Assembly: GCF_028682475.1 (NCBI RefSeq)
Contig: NZ_JANHLE010000001.1
Coordinates: 350,783 to 414,782, forward strand
Length of the DNA stretch: 64,000 nucleotides
Reading direction: 5' to 3'
From: Pseudomonas putida
Lineage (GTDB): Bacteria; Pseudomonadota; Gammaproteobacteria; Pseudomonadales; Pseudomonadaceae
A program made the position numbers and the translations under genes. Below are positions 9,371 through 18,427 of the stretch, piece by piece. Position 1 is the first letter of the stretch; each line of letters starts with the position of its first letter. Under the pieces are notes generated by a model. The model was not told the DNA's origin and did not search any database. It worked only from the letters and a program-made list of their open reading frames with translations.

Positions 9371-10696
9371 ATGCTCAAGTCGCCCTTGCTTCGCCTCTCC
9401 ACGCTAGCCCTGCTGATCACAGCTGCCACCCAGGCCAGTGCCTATGAGCTGTATGCCGATGACAACAGCCACCTGAACGCCAACCTCGAAGCGGTGTTCG
9501 GGCTGTTCCACAGCGAGGAAAACTACGCCATCAGCGGGCGCCTGCAAGAAGGGTCGTCCGCCTGGCGCGAGGGTTACATCAAATATGGATTGAGCGGCGA
9601 CCAGGGCCTGGCCGGCGTCGGCACTGCCTATGGCGCATTCTCGCTGCTCAGCTCGGGAACCTGGGGCGACGGTGATGCCGCCGGTTTCAGCGATGGCTCC
9701 GAGCGCACCACCAAGATCGAAGACGCCTACCTCGGCTGGCGCTCCGGCAACCTCCTGCCAAGCCTTGGCGAAGACGGGATCGACTTCTCCTTCGGCCGCC
9801 AGAACATCAGCGTAGGTGACGGTTTTTTGATTCAAGGCGACGCGCTCAATCTGGGCAAAGGCCTGGCCGATGGTGAGTTCAATCGCGGCGGCGCCTACTA
9901 CCTGGCCGCGCGCAAAGCCTTTGACCAGACCGCCGTGCTGCGCCTGGGTGGCAAACAAGGCTGGCGCAGCGACCTGATGTGGCTGAAGTCGGACAACCGC
10001 GCCCAGGCCAAGACCGAAATGTACGTCGCCACCCTGGAGCACGTGGCCGATGCCGGCACCGTAGGCCTGACCTACATCGACACCACGGATGTGGATGAAG
10101 AATTTGCGTCGCCGGCACAACTGGAACGCGACGGCATGAAGACCTACAGCCTGCGCGCCGCCGGTAACGCCGGGGTAGAAAACCTGTTCCTCTCCGGCGA
10201 ATACGCCACCCAGGACAAGCCCCACACCAGCACCGAAAACGCCTGGTACCTGGAAGCCGGCTGGACCTTCGCCGACGTCGCCTGGTCGCCGAATGTCAGC
10301 TATCGCTACAGCCGCTACTCGGAAGCCTTCGACCCGCTGTTCAACGGTTTTAGCCGTGGCTACGGCACCTGGTTCCAGGGTGAGGTCGCCGGCAACTATG
10401 CCGGCCCGTTCAACAGCAACACGCGCGTGCAGAAAGTCGAGTTCAAGGTCTCGCCGCTGGAAAACCTGAACATCGGCCTGCTGGCGTTCAACTTCGACAC
10501 CATCGACCGCAACCTGGGCATCACCGACGGTCAGGAATTCGACCTGTATGCCGAATGGGGCGTCAGCGAGCACCTGATGGTGATGCCGCTCGTTGGCCTG
10601 TACCAACCGGACAAGAGCGCAGAACAAGGCGGCACCCAACTGGGCAACACCAACAACAACCTGTACACCCAGCTGATCTTCGCCACTTCCTTCTGA
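9371..10696 (+). CDS. Outer-membrane beta-barrel, porin-like
   Basis: A 441-residue protein with a signal peptide ([20 protein letters not shown], cleavage after ASA) and alternating amphipathic strands to a C-terminal phenylalanine ([11 protein letters not shown]), the usual outer-membrane insertion signal. It resembles Pseudomonas proteins of the alginate-export/OprD-like barrel group, but I cannot name a substrate. Its promoter carries the same tandem TGGCA element as the amine dehydrogenase operon, so uptake of aromatic amines is a reasonable inference. The chemoreceptor gene follows 64 bases later on the same strand. Confidence 0.7.
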   Translation: MLKSPLLRLSTLALLITAATQASAYELYADDNSHLNANLEAVFGLFHSEENYAISGRLQEGSSAWREGYIKYGLSGDQGLAGVGTAYGAFSLLSSGTWGDGDAAGFSDGSERTTKIEDAYLGWRSGNLLPSLGEDGIDFSFGRQNISVGDGFLIQGDALNLGKGLADGEFNRGGAYYLAARKAFDQTAVLRLGGKQGWRSDLMWLKSDNRAQAKTEMYVATLEHVADAGTVGLTYIDTTDVDEEFASPAQLERDGMKTYSLRAAGNAGVENLFLSGEYATQDKPHTSTENAWYLEAGWTFADVAWSPNVSYRYSRYSEAFDPLFNGFSRGYGTWFQGEVAGNYAGPFNSNTRVQKVEFKVSPLENLNIGLLAFNFDTIDRNLGITDGQEFDLYAEWGVSEHLMVMPLVGLYQPDKSAEQGGTQLGNTNNNLYTQLIFATSF

Positions 10697-10760
10697 AGCC
10701 TTGCGGGTGGCGGCAGCGCCGTCACCCGCAGAGCATTCTGCCTCGATCCGGGTCCCTCCC

Positions 10761-12905
10761 ATGCGCGCAAGTCTCCTGACTATCCAAAGCAAGATCACCC
10801 TGCTCGCCAGCCTCTGCCTCCTGTTGATTGTCGCCCTGTTGGTGGGGCTGTCGCTGTACCAGGCCGGGGAAAGCAGCGAACAGGTCAAGCATTCCAGCAG
10901 CACCATGCTGGCCAGCGCCGCCGAAAGCCATATGCAGGCACTGGCCAAGGTGCAAGCCTTGCAGGTGCAACGCACCTTCATGCAAACCCACGAATACGGC
11001 CAGGGGCTGTCGCGCTACCTGCTCTATCTGCGCCAGCGCGCGCAGCACGGCGAGCTGGCGCCGCAGCAATTGCGCCAGGAACTGACCCGGCAACTGCGCC
11101 AGGCCTTGATCGACAAGCCCGACCTGCTCGGCCTTTATGTGATTTTCGAAGCCAACGCTCTGGACGGGGCCGACAGCCATTTCGCCGGCCAGACCGAGCT
11201 GGGCAGCAACGAGGCCGGACGCTACGCCCTGTACTGGGTGCAGAGCACGCCAGGCGAGCTGCAAGCGGTCATCGGCGACGAGGGCTTGCTGGCCAATACC
11301 CAGCCCGGCCCCAGCGGCAGTCCGTACAACGCGTTCTATACCTGCGCCCGCGACCGCCAGGCAGCCTGCGTCCTCGAACCCTATTTCGACGAGGCATCCG
11401 GTACGCGCAAGCTGGTCACCAGCATCGCCTTCCCGCTCGTGGAAAACGGCAAGGTCATCGCGGTGATCGGGCTCGACATCAACCTCGCCGCCCTGCAACA
11501 GAGCAGCGAAGCCAGCAGCCGTGGCTTGTTCGACGGCAACGGCCGGATCAGCATCCTCAGCCCGAGCGGCGTGATCGCGGCGCACAGCCAGGATGCCAGC
11601 CGACTCGGCCAGCGCCTGAACCAGGTGCTGGGCAGCGAGGCCGGCGAGGTACTGGCCGCACTGCAACAGCAACAGGCCAAGGTGTTCGTCGACCCGCAAC
11701 AGATCAGCGTACTCGAGCCGTTGGCGCCCATCGCCGACGCCGCGCCCTGGGCCATCCTCGTCGGCGTGCCGCAGCACATCCTGCTGGCACCGACGGAGCG
11801 CCTGCAACAAGAGCTCGACCAGCACCGCGAACAGGCTACCACCCTGGAACTGCTGCTCGGTGGTGGCGCGGCCCTGCTCGGCGTGCTGCTGATCTGGCTG
11901 GCCGCGCTGCGCATCACCCGCCCGCTGCAGAGCCTGACCCACATGCTCGAAGACATTGCCGAGGGTGAAGGCGACCTGACCCGACGCCTGGCCGTGCAGT
12001 CGCGCGACGAGATCGGCCAGCTGGCCAAGGCGTTCAATCGCTTCGTCGAACGCATCCACAGCTCGATCCGTGAAGTCTCTTCGACCACCCGCCAGCTCAA
12101 CGAGGTGGCCATTCGGGTGGTCAGTGCCTCCACGTCTTCCATGGCCAACAGCGACGAACAGGCCAGCCGCACCGGTAGCGTCGCCGCCGCGATCAACCAA
12201 CTGGGCGCCGCCGCCGAGGAAATCGCGCGCAACGCCGCCCACGCATCGCATCAAGCCTCGGATGTCCGGCAACTGGCCGAAGAAGGTAGCCAGGTACTGA
12301 AAAGAACCATTGCCGCGATGCACCAGCTGTCGAGCAAGATCGGCGCTTCGAGCAGCACTATCGAGACGCTCAACAGCAAAACCGTGGATATTGGCCAGAT
12401 CCTCGAAGTGATCAAAAGCATCTCCGAGCAGACCAACCTGCTTGCGCTCAATGCCGCCATCGAAGCGGCACGCGCCGGGGAAGCCGGGCGCGGTTTTGCC
12501 GTGGTCGCCGACGAGGTGCGCAACCTGGCCCATCGCACCCAGGCGTCGGCGCAGCAAATCCAGACGATGATCGAAGGCCTGCAGGTGGACGCCCGCGATT
12601 CGGTCACGACCATGAGCGAAAGCCAGAGCCACAGCGCAGACAGCGTGACCATCGCCAATCAGGCTGGCGAACGCCTGGGCAGCGTCACTCAGCGTATCGG
12701 TGAGATCGACGGCATGAACCAGTCGGTGGCCACCGCCACCGAAGAGCAAACCTCGGTGATCGAGGCCCTGAACATGGATATCAGCGAGATCAACACCCTC
12801 AACCAGCAAGGCGTGGAGAACCTCAACGCCACCCTCCTCGCTTGCGCCGACCTTGAACAGCAGGCGGCGCGCCTGAAGCACCTGGTGGACAGTTTCCGCA
12901 TTTGA
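10761..12905 (+). CDS. Methyl-accepting chemotaxis protein, dCache type
   Basis: A 714-residue transmembrane chemoreceptor. TM1 covers about residues 12-32 and TM2 about 361-385. Between them is a roughly 330-residue periplasmic domain with dCache_1 features ([20 protein letters not shown] followed by [10 protein letters not shown]). A HAMP domain follows (about 386-440), then the signalling tip [20 protein letters not shown] near residue 557. Length and layout resemble TlpQ/McpU-type receptors for amines and polyamines, from memory. Position between the porin and the amine dehydrogenase operon suggests it senses the amine substrate. A GC-rich hairpin lies between porin and this gene. Confidence 0.85.
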   Translation: MRASLLTIQSKITLLASLCLLLIVALLVGLSLYQAGESSEQVKHSSSTMLASAAESHMQALAKVQALQVQRTFMQTHEYGQGLSRYLLYLRQRAQHGELAPQQLRQELTRQLRQALIDKPDLLGLYVIFEANALDGADSHFAGQTELGSNEAGRYALYWVQSTPGELQAVIGDEGLLANTQPGPSGSPYNAFYTCARDRQAACVLEPYFDEASGTRKLVTSIAFPLVENGKVIAVIGLDINLAALQQSSEASSRGLFDGNGRISILSPSGVIAAHSQDASRLGQRLNQVLGSEAGEVLAALQQQQAKVFVDPQQISVLEPLAPIADAAPWAILVGVPQHILLAPTERLQQELDQHREQATTLELLLGGGAALLGVLLIWLAALRITRPLQSLTHMLEDIAEGEGDLTRRLAVQSRDEIGQLAKAFNRFVERIHSSIREVSSTTRQLNEVAIRVVSASTSSMANSDEQASRTGSVAAAINQLGAAAEEIARNAAHASHQASDVRQLAEEGSQVLKRTIAAMHQLSSKIGASSSTIETLNSKTVDIGQILEVIKSISEQTNLLALNAAIEAARAGEAGRGFAVVADEVRNLAHRTQASAQQIQTMIEGLQVDARDSVTTMSESQSHSADSVTIANQAGERLGSVTQRIGEIDGMNQSVATATEEQTSVIEALNMDISEINTLNQQGVENLNATLLACADLEQQAARLKHLVDSFRI

Positions 12906-12925
12906 CCCCCAGCGCCAGCACGGAC

Positions 12926-12962
12926 TGGCACAGGTACACAACGGATTGGCAGGCACAACAAT
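12926..12962 (+). promoter_or_regulatory. Putative FeaR tandem site before aau operon
   Basis: TGGCA half-sites start at 12926 and 12947, exactly 21 bases apart in direct orientation, each followed by CA-rich sequence. The element lies about 95 bases before the ATG of the amine dehydrogenase large subunit. Both spacing and half-site match those before the porin and before cytochrome c-feaB. Confidence 0.65.
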
Positions 12963-13055
12963 GCCGCCTGTACGCCCTCAGGGCAGACTAGACCTGCAAA
13001 ACCCTGCCAATGCCTTCGCGATCCGCTAAATCCAATAATTAAGGGAGCCCCCCTG

Positions 13056-14210
13056 ATGCGAATAACCAGGATCCTTGCCCAAACTACCCTGGCTCTTGGC
13101 GTGTCGCTCGCCGGCGCGTACCCCGCCCTTGCCGAGCTGCCCGCTGACAGCGGCATCGGCCAGACCGTGTTGCCGTTTCCGCCATCGCCGCACCGCGCCT
13201 ATATGATCGATGTCGAGTTCGACAACTTTGTCACCGGCCGTGTGGTCGTGGTCGACCCGGACCAGAAGCGCTTCCTCGGCATGATCAGCACCGGCTTCGC
13301 CGCGCCTTCGACCCTGAGCCGTGACGGCAAGCTGCTGTACAGCGCCGACCTGTTCTATTCGCGCGGCACCCGCGGCACCCGCACCGACGTGCTGACCGCC
13401 TGGGATACTTCCAAGCTGGCGCCGGAATGGGAAGTGGTGATTCCGGCCAAGCGCGCCGAGTCGCTGACCCAGCGTTTCGGCCTGTCCACCAGCGCCGACG
13501 ACCGCTTCGTCTACGTCTACAACTTCACCCCGTCGACCTCGATCACCGTGGTCGACACCCAGTCCAAGGCCGTGGCCGGCGAAATCGCCATTCCCGGCTG
13601 CGTGCTCAGCTACCCGGTGGGCAAGCGCCGCATCGCCTCGCTGTGCGGCGACGGCAGCATCCAGCTGCTGACCCTCGACGACAGCGGCAAGGAAACCGCG
13701 CGCACCCAGACCAAATTCTTCGACCCCAACGCGGAGAAGCTGGTCGAGCGCGGGGTAAACGTCGGCGACACCTTCTACTTCACCAGCACCACCGGCACTG
13801 TGCACACCCTCGATCTGTCCGGTAAGGAAGCGAAAATCCTGCCGACCTGGTCGCTGGTCAACGACGAAGAGAAAAAGGCCGGCTGGGCGCCGGGTGGCTG
13901 GCAGCTGCTGGCTGTCGCGCCGAAGCTCAACCGCCTGTACGTGCTGATGCACGACGCCCACGAGGCGATGAAGTGGGAAGACCCGAGCAACACCATCTGG
14001 GCCTTCGACCTGAAAACCCAGAAGAAGGTCGCCACCCTGAGCACCGAAGGCGCGCCGATCTGGAGCCTGCAGGCCACCAGCGACGACAACCCGCTGCTGC
14101 TCGGCATCAACGTTGGCGGCGGCATGGACATCTTCGATCTCAAGAGCGGCAAGCACACCGGCACGATGGAAAAGCTGCATAAAACCGCCACGCAGATTCT
14201 CAGCCACTGA
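13056..14210 (+). CDS. aauB: Aromatic amine dehydrogenase large subunit
   Basis: The 384-residue product is the beta-propeller (heavy, alpha) subunit of a TTQ amine dehydrogenase. It has a signal peptide (cleavage after YPALA) and recognisable family blocks: DDRFVYVYNFTPSTSITVVD, PGCVLSYPVGKRRIASLCGD, and WSLVNDEEKKAGWAPGGWQL, which parallels [20 protein letters not shown] of the Alcaligenes faecalis enzyme as I recall it. The holoenzyme oxidises primary aromatic amines to aldehydes and ammonia in the periplasm. First gene of a five-gene operon; AAGGGAG precedes the ATG. I chose aau over mau because of the small subunit. Confidence 0.88.
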   Translation: MRITRILAQTTLALGVSLAGAYPALAELPADSGIGQTVLPFPPSPHRAYMIDVEFDNFVTGRVVVVDPDQKRFLGMISTGFAAPSTLSRDGKLLYSADLFYSRGTRGTRTDVLTAWDTSKLAPEWEVVIPAKRAESLTQRFGLSTSADDRFVYVYNFTPSTSITVVDTQSKAVAGEIAIPGCVLSYPVGKRRIASLCGDGSIQLLTLDDSGKETARTQTKFFDPNAEKLVERGVNVGDTFYFTSTTGTVHTLDLSGKEAKILPTWSLVNDEEKKAGWAPGGWQLLAVAPKLNRLYVLMHDAHEAMKWEDPSNTIWAFDLKTQKKVATLSTEGAPIWSLQATSDDNPLLLGINVGGGMDIFDLKSGKHTGTMEKLHKTATQILSH

Positions 14211-14223
14211 GCGAGGTGAATTC

Positions 14224-14763
14224 ATGCACACCGATCCGATCCTGATCATCGCCAGCGCGATCGCCGTTGCGGTGATCCTGGCCAGCGCCGCGACCCACAA
14301 ACTCCGTGCGCCGGTGCGTTTTACCAAGCAGCTGGAGGATTACCAGTTGCTGCCAAAGGCGCTGCTCAAGCTGGTCGCCCGCGGCCTGCCGCTAGTGGAA
14401 ATCGGCGTGGCCTTTGCCCTGCTGGTTCCAGCCAGCCGGCCGAGCGCCGCCCTGCTCGCCGCGGCGCTGCTGGCGCTGTACGCGGCGGCCATCGGCATCA
14501 ACCTGTGGCGCGGTCGCGCCGACATCGACTGCGGCTGCTCGGGCCCCGACCAGGCGCAACCGCTGCGCCCGGTACTGCTTGCCCGCAACAGCGTGCTGGT
14601 GGCGTTGGCGCTGGTCGCCGGCATTGCCCCGCAAGCGCGCGATCTCGGCATCTTTGACGGTTTCGTGGTGATCGCCGCGAGCACCGTTGCACTGTTCATC
14701 TACGCAGCTACCGAAGGCCTGCTGGCCAACGGTCCTCGTCTGTTCAAACTGATTGGAAGGTAA
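14224..14763 (+). CDS. aauE: MauE-like membrane protein for TTQ enzyme assembly
   Basis: A 179-residue integral membrane protein with about five hydrophobic segments and a CGC motif in RADIDCGCSGPD, as in MauE/DoxX-related proteins. MauE and MauD are needed for export, disulfide formation or stability of the cysteine-rich small subunit. The gene lies between the large subunit and mauD-like gene, 13 bases after the former, as in known mau/aau operons. Confidence 0.85.
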   Translation: MHTDPILIIASAIAVAVILASAATHKLRAPVRFTKQLEDYQLLPKALLKLVARGLPLVEIGVAFALLVPASRPSAALLAAALLALYAAAIGINLWRGRADIDCGCSGPDQAQPLRPVLLARNSVLVALALVAGIAPQARDLGIFDGFVVIAASTVALFIYAATEGLLANGPRLFKLIGR

Positions 14764-14767
14764 AATT

Positions 14768-15403
14768 ATGGAAGGCTTGATCGTCTCCAACATCCTGCTC
14801 TGGGCACTGCTGATCGCCCTCGCCTTTGCCGTGATGGGTCTGGTCCGCCAGATCGGCGTGCTGCACTCGCGTCTGGCCCCGGCCGGCGCACTGATGGTCG
14901 ACAAAGGCGTTGCGGTCAACGAGCCGGCGCCACAAGTCACCGCCGCCGACCGCAACGGCCGCCCGGTCAACTTCGGCTATGCCGGTGAAAAAGCCCAACT
15001 GCTGTTCTTCCTCTCGCCGACCTGCCCGATCTGCAAATCGCTGCTGCCGGCGATCAAGTCGATCGCCAAGGAACAGGCCAACCGCCTCGACGTGGTGTTC
15101 GTCAGCGACGGCGACATGGACGCCCAGCAGAAGCTGATCCAGGAACACAAACTGGAAGACGCCACCTACGTGGTCGGCCCGCAGGTCGGCATGACCTACC
15201 AGATCGGCAAGCTGCCCTACGCGGCGCTGATCGACCAGAACGGCGTGTTGCGTGCCAAGGGCCTGGTCAACTCGCGCGAACACCTCGACAGCCTGTTCGA
15301 AACCGAGCACCTGGGCAGCGCCACCCTGCAGCAGTACCTGCACGGTAACGGCCATGCGCATGCACATGCGCACGATCACAGCACCCCACATTCCCACGCA
15401 TAA
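14768..15403 (+). CDS. aauD: MauD-like thioredoxin-fold assembly protein
   Basis: A 211-residue protein with an N-terminal membrane anchor (LIVSNILLWALLIALAFAVM) and a periplasmic thioredoxin-like domain carrying the redox motif CPIC in FLSPTCPICKSLLPAIK (about residues 84-87). It probably forms the many disulfides of the small subunit. Unusual is the C-terminal tail, HGNGHAHAHAHDHSTPHSHA, with nine histidines in 20 residues, which could bind a metal. Starts four bases after aauE. Confidence 0.87.
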   Translation: MEGLIVSNILLWALLIALAFAVMGLVRQIGVLHSRLAPAGALMVDKGVAVNEPAPQVTAADRNGRPVNFGYAGEKAQLLFFLSPTCPICKSLLPAIKSIAKEQANRLDVVFVSDGDMDAQQKLIQEHKLEDATYVVGPQVGMTYQIGKLPYAALIDQNGVLRAKGLVNSREHLDSLFETEHLGSATLQQYLHGNGHAHAHAHDHSTPHSHA

Positions 15404-15424
15404 CGATAACGAAAGGACAGGCCC

Positions 15425-15946
15425 ATGAAACTCCTCGACCTCCTGTTCGAGCGCTCTGCCCGCCACGTCGCCGACACCACCTCGCGACGCAAACTCCTCG
15501 GCCGCATCGGTTCGCTGATGATTGCCGGCGCGGCCCTGCCTGTACTGCTGCCGATCGACCGCACCAGCAAGGCCCTGGCCGCCGACAAGCCGATGGCTGG
15601 CGATCCGGGTGATCCGAACAGCTGCGACTACTGGCGCTATTGCTCGATCGACGGTTTCCTGTGCTCCTGCTGCGGCGGTAGCGTGACCTCCTGCCCGCCC
15701 GGCACCGAGGCTTCTCAGGTGACCTGGATCGGCACCTGCCGTAACCCTGCGGATGGCAAGGATTACATCATTTCCTACAACGACTGCTGCGGTAAGCACA
15801 GCTGCAACCAGTGCGCCTGTACCCGCAACGACAGCGAAGAGCCCGCCTATCGTCCGTTCAACAACAACGACGTGAACTGGTGCCTGGCCGCCAAGTCGCA
15901 CATCTACCACTGCACCGTGTCGGTCATCCGCGGCATCGCGGTCTGA
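15425..15946 (+). CDS. aauA: Aromatic amine dehydrogenase small subunit (TTQ)
   Basis: The catalytic 173-residue subunit. A twin-arginine leader (TSRRKLLGRIG) is followed by the mature domain starting near NSCDYWRYCSIDGFLCSCCG. The two TTQ tryptophans are visible in TWIGTC and NDVNWC, and the catalytic aspartates in CSIDG and YNDCCG. The mature part has 14 cysteines, the number I count in A. faecalis aromatic amine dehydrogenase, against 12 in methylamine dehydrogenase; the SCC and NQCAC motifs also fit the aromatic enzyme. TTQ forms by crosslinking the two tryptophans after translation. Confidence 0.92.
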   Translation: MKLLDLLFERSARHVADTTSRRKLLGRIGSLMIAGAALPVLLPIDRTSKALAADKPMAGDPGDPNSCDYWRYCSIDGFLCSCCGGSVTSCPPGTEASQVTWIGTCRNPADGKDYIISYNDCCGKHSCNQCACTRNDSEEPAYRPFNNNDVNWCLAAKSHIYHCTVSVIRGIAV

Positions 15947-15956
15947 GGTGGCGAAG

Positions 15957-16478
15957 ATGCGCTCTTTGCTGATCATCGGTCTGACCTGCGCCCTGGCAGC
16001 TCCGCTGGCCTTGGCGCGGGCCATTCCCGATCCGAACCAGAAGCACGCGCCTGGCAACGAAGCGGTGCAAACCCCGATCGCCCAGGCGGGTTACAGTGCT
16101 GCGGTGAACTATCAGTTGCAGTGCGCGGGCTGCCACCTCGGCGACGGCAGTGGCTCCAGGGCCAATGATGTGCCACGCATGAAGGACTTTGTCGGTAATT
16201 TCCTCAAGGTCGACGGCGGGCGTGAGTTTCTCGTGCGGGTGCCAGGGATGGCCCAATCGGCACTCAACGATGAACAACTGGCTGTGCTGATCAACTGGCT
16301 GATGCGTAAGGACGGTATTGCCGGTGCGAGTCTGCCTGAGCACTACCAGCCCTACACTGGCGAGGAGGTGGCGGCGGTGAGGCACAGGTCGGTGCTCAAT
16401 GTGCCGAATGCTCGTGCCGGGCTGATCAGCCAGATGCGTGCCAAGGGTATCGCTATAGAAGACGGTATGAATTATTGA
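15957..16478 (+). CDS. Monohaem cytochrome c of aau operon
   Basis: A 173-residue exported c-type cytochrome with a signal peptide (MRSLLIIGLTCALAAPLALA) and one haem site, CAGCH, near residue 60. The rest lacks a second CXXCH, so this is not the dihaem enzyme MauG. It starts 10 bases after aauA, with GAGGTGG as ribosome binding site, and closes the operon. The likely role is to accept electrons from the reduced TTQ enzyme. Confidence 0.8.
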   Translation: MRSLLIIGLTCALAAPLALARAIPDPNQKHAPGNEAVQTPIAQAGYSAAVNYQLQCAGCHLGDGSGSRANDVPRMKDFVGNFLKVDGGREFLVRVPGMAQSALNDEQLAVLINWLMRKDGIAGASLPEHYQPYTGEEVAAVRHRSVLNVPNARAGLISQMRAKGIAIEDGMNY

Positions 16479-16494
16479 GTGTGCGCTCAGATTG

Positions 16495-16520
16495 AGCCCG
16501 CCTGTTGGCGGGCTTTTTTT
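16495..16520 (+). terminator. Terminator of aau operon
   Basis: GCCCGCC and GGCGGGC pair around loop TGTT and are followed by a run of seven T, 17 bases after the last stop of the aau operon. A typical Rho-independent terminator. Confidence 0.9.
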
Positions 16521-16556
16521 ATGGATGGGTTGAAACTGTGGGCTTATCCGGTTTGG

Positions 16557-16856
16557 GCGGCGTCTGCGCTGACGCATCTTCGAAAGCAGACGCTGGCGGA
16601 GCCAGGCTGATGCCATCGCGGGGCAAGCCCGCTCCCACCGGGGTAATGGGTCACCCGGTGGGAGCGGGCTTGCCCCGCGATATCGACCTGCCAGTTACAT
16701 CGCATCACGGAAAAATGCGCTTCAAGGTGTTGATCTTGACCTTCATGCACACCTGTCCACCATGTGTCCGGTCCGTACACCAAGACAAAAGGGACCCGCC
16801 GTAAGGGCGGAAGGGGCCAACAGCCTCACCACACAAAATGGATAAGCTCACAACCC
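16557..16856. repeat. Composite repeat: module A, REP pair, module B
   Basis: This gene-free stretch has three parts. Module A (about 16557-16615) contains GACGCATCTTCGAAAGC and GGAGCCAGGCTGAT. Next comes an inverted REP pair (16616-16680) of core GGGGCAAGCCCGCTCCCACC. Module B (about 16768-16856) contains AAAAGGGACCCGCCGTAAG and ATGGATAAGCTCAC. Modules A and B recur, rearranged, at 52519-53240. No protein is supported here. Confidence 0.75.
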
Positions 16857-16859
16857 CAC

Positions 16860-16886
16860 AAAAAAAAGGCAGACCCACGGCCTGCC
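16860..16886 (-). terminator. Terminator of cytochrome c-feaB
   Basis: On the minus strand GGCAGGCC and GGTCTGCC pair around GTG and are followed by eight T, 18 bases after the feaB stop. Rho-independent terminator for the cytochrome c-feaB unit. Confidence 0.8.
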
Positions 16887-16904
16887 CTAAGGAGCAAAAA
16901 ACGA

Positions 16905-18392
16905 TCAGTGAGCGATGCACACCGATTTGATCTCGGTATAAGCCTCAACCACCGCACGGCCAAACTCACGCCCCATGCCCGACTGTTTGACACCCCCAAA
17001 CGGCATGTTCGGATCGAGCAACACATGGGCATTGACCCAGACCGTACCGGCCTCGATACGCGGCACCAGGTTCATCGCCTTGGTCAGGTCATTGGTCCAC
17101 AGACTGGCAGCCAGCCCGTAGACACTGTCGTTGGCCATGGCAATCGCCTGGTCCTCATCATCAAACGGAATCACCGACAACACCGGACCGAACACTTCAG
17201 CGCGAGCCACGGCCATCTCATGGTTGACGTCGGCAAGCACCGTCGGCTGCACATAGAAACCGGCACTCTCCACCAGCTCGCCACCGGTGACCACACGAGC
17301 GCCTTCCTGCTTGGCCGTCTCAATGTGCTTGAGCACACTCTGCTGCTGCTTGCGCGACACCAGCGGGTTGACTGCCGCGGTGGTATCCATCCCCGCACCG
17401 ATCGACATCCCGGAAACTGCAGCCGCCAGGCCGGCGACGAAGTCGTCGTAGCGCGAACGGTGCACATAGAAACGTGAAGCGGCAGCACACACCTGACCGT
17501 TGTTGAGCAGACCGCCCAGCAGCGCCCCCTGCACGGCTTTGTCGATATCGGCATCAGCAAGAATGATCATCGGGTTCTTGCCGCCCAGCTCGAGCGCGAA
17601 GCGGGTCATGTTCTGCACGGCAACGCCGCCGACGATCTTGCCCACGGCGGTGGACCCGGTGAACGACACCTTGTCGATCTTCTGGTGCGAAGCGAGCGCC
17701 TGACCGACGTTGCCAGCCCCGGTCACCAGGTTGAATACACCGGCGGGGATGCCTGCCTCGATGGCCAGCTCGGCCAGACGCAGGGCGGTCAGCGGAGTTT
17801 CCGGCGATGGTTTGATCACCACCGTGCAGCCGGTGGCCAGTGCCGGCATCAACTTCCAGGTGGTGATCATCAGCGGGAAGTTCCACGGCACGATGCCGGC
17901 AACCACACCCACCGGCTCGCGACGGGCAAACGCGGTGTAGCGCGCACCTTCAGGCAACGGGATAGAGACATCGAGGGCCTGCCCTTCAATCTTGGTCGCC
18001 CAACCGGACATGTAGCGCATGAACTCAACGGTGGCGTTGACGTCAAGCATCCGCGCCATGTTGATCGACTTGCCCTGGCACAAGGTTTCCAGCTGCGCCA
18101 ACTCTTCGCCGTGCGCTTCCACCAAAGCAGTGAAGCGCAGCAGGATGCGCTCGCGATCGGCCGGGCGCAGCCCCGACCAGACCCGCGACTCGTGCGCCTT
18201 GCGCGCCGACAGCACAGCACGCTCGACCAGTTCCACGCTGGCATCGGCCACCTGGGCGATGGTTTCCCCGGTCGCCGGGTTCAACACCGGCGAGGTGCTG
18301 CCCTCAGGCACAACCCACTGGCCATCGATGAAGCAACCATGCCGACGCTGCAGAAAAGCGGCGACCTGCGGCAGTACATCAACCTTGCTCAT
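16905..18392 (-). CDS. feaB: Phenylacetaldehyde dehydrogenase
   Basis: A 495-residue NAD-dependent aldehyde dehydrogenase. Cofactor and catalytic motifs are intact: VPWNFPLMITTWKLMPALAT, the glutamate in LELGGKNPMI, the cysteine in NNGQVCAAASRF and the C-terminal PFGGVKQSGMGREFG. Its neighbours (feaR, TTQ amine dehydrogenase, paa genes) point to phenylacetaldehyde or a hydroxylated analogue as substrate, giving phenylacetate. The second of two close ATGs is chosen because GAGG lies seven bases before it. It follows the cytochrome c gene by 35 bases. Confidence 0.87.
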   Translation of the reverse strand: MSKVDVLPQVAAFLQRRHGCFIDGQWVVPEGSTSPVLNPATGETIAQVADASVELVERAVLSARKAHESRVWSGLRPADRERILLRFTALVEAHGEELAQLETLCQGKSINMARMLDVNATVEFMRYMSGWATKIEGQALDVSIPLPEGARYTAFARREPVGVVAGIVPWNFPLMITTWKLMPALATGCTVVIKPSPETPLTALRLAELAIEAGIPAGVFNLVTGAGNVGQALASHQKIDKVSFTGSTAVGKIVGGVAVQNMTRFALELGGKNPMIILADADIDKAVQGALLGGLLNNGQVCAAASRFYVHRSRYDDFVAGLAAAVSGMSIGAGMDTTAAVNPLVSRKQQQSVLKHIETAKQEGARVVTGGELVESAGFYVQPTVLADVNHEMAVARAEVFGPVLSVIPFDDEDQAIAMANDSVYGLAASLWTNDLTKAMNLVPRIEAGTVWVNAHVLLDPNMPFGGVKQSGMGREFGRAVVEAYTEIKSVCIAH

Positions 18393-18427
18393 TGTCATTC
18401 CTCATCATTCATTGAATCGACCCAGGC

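Noticed and set aside
10722..12956. 744-codon minus-strand frame opposite the chemoreceptor
   Set aside because: No ribosome site or protein-like composition; the plus strand encodes an obvious chemoreceptor.
15425..15946. Methylamine dehydrogenase small subunit (mauA)
   Set aside because: The mature part has 14 rather than 12 cysteines and the FLCSCCGG and NDVNWC blocks match the aromatic enzyme; context (feaB, feaR, paa) also points to aromatic amines.
15957..16478. MauG
   Set aside because: Only one CXXCH is present and the protein is too short for the dihaem enzyme.
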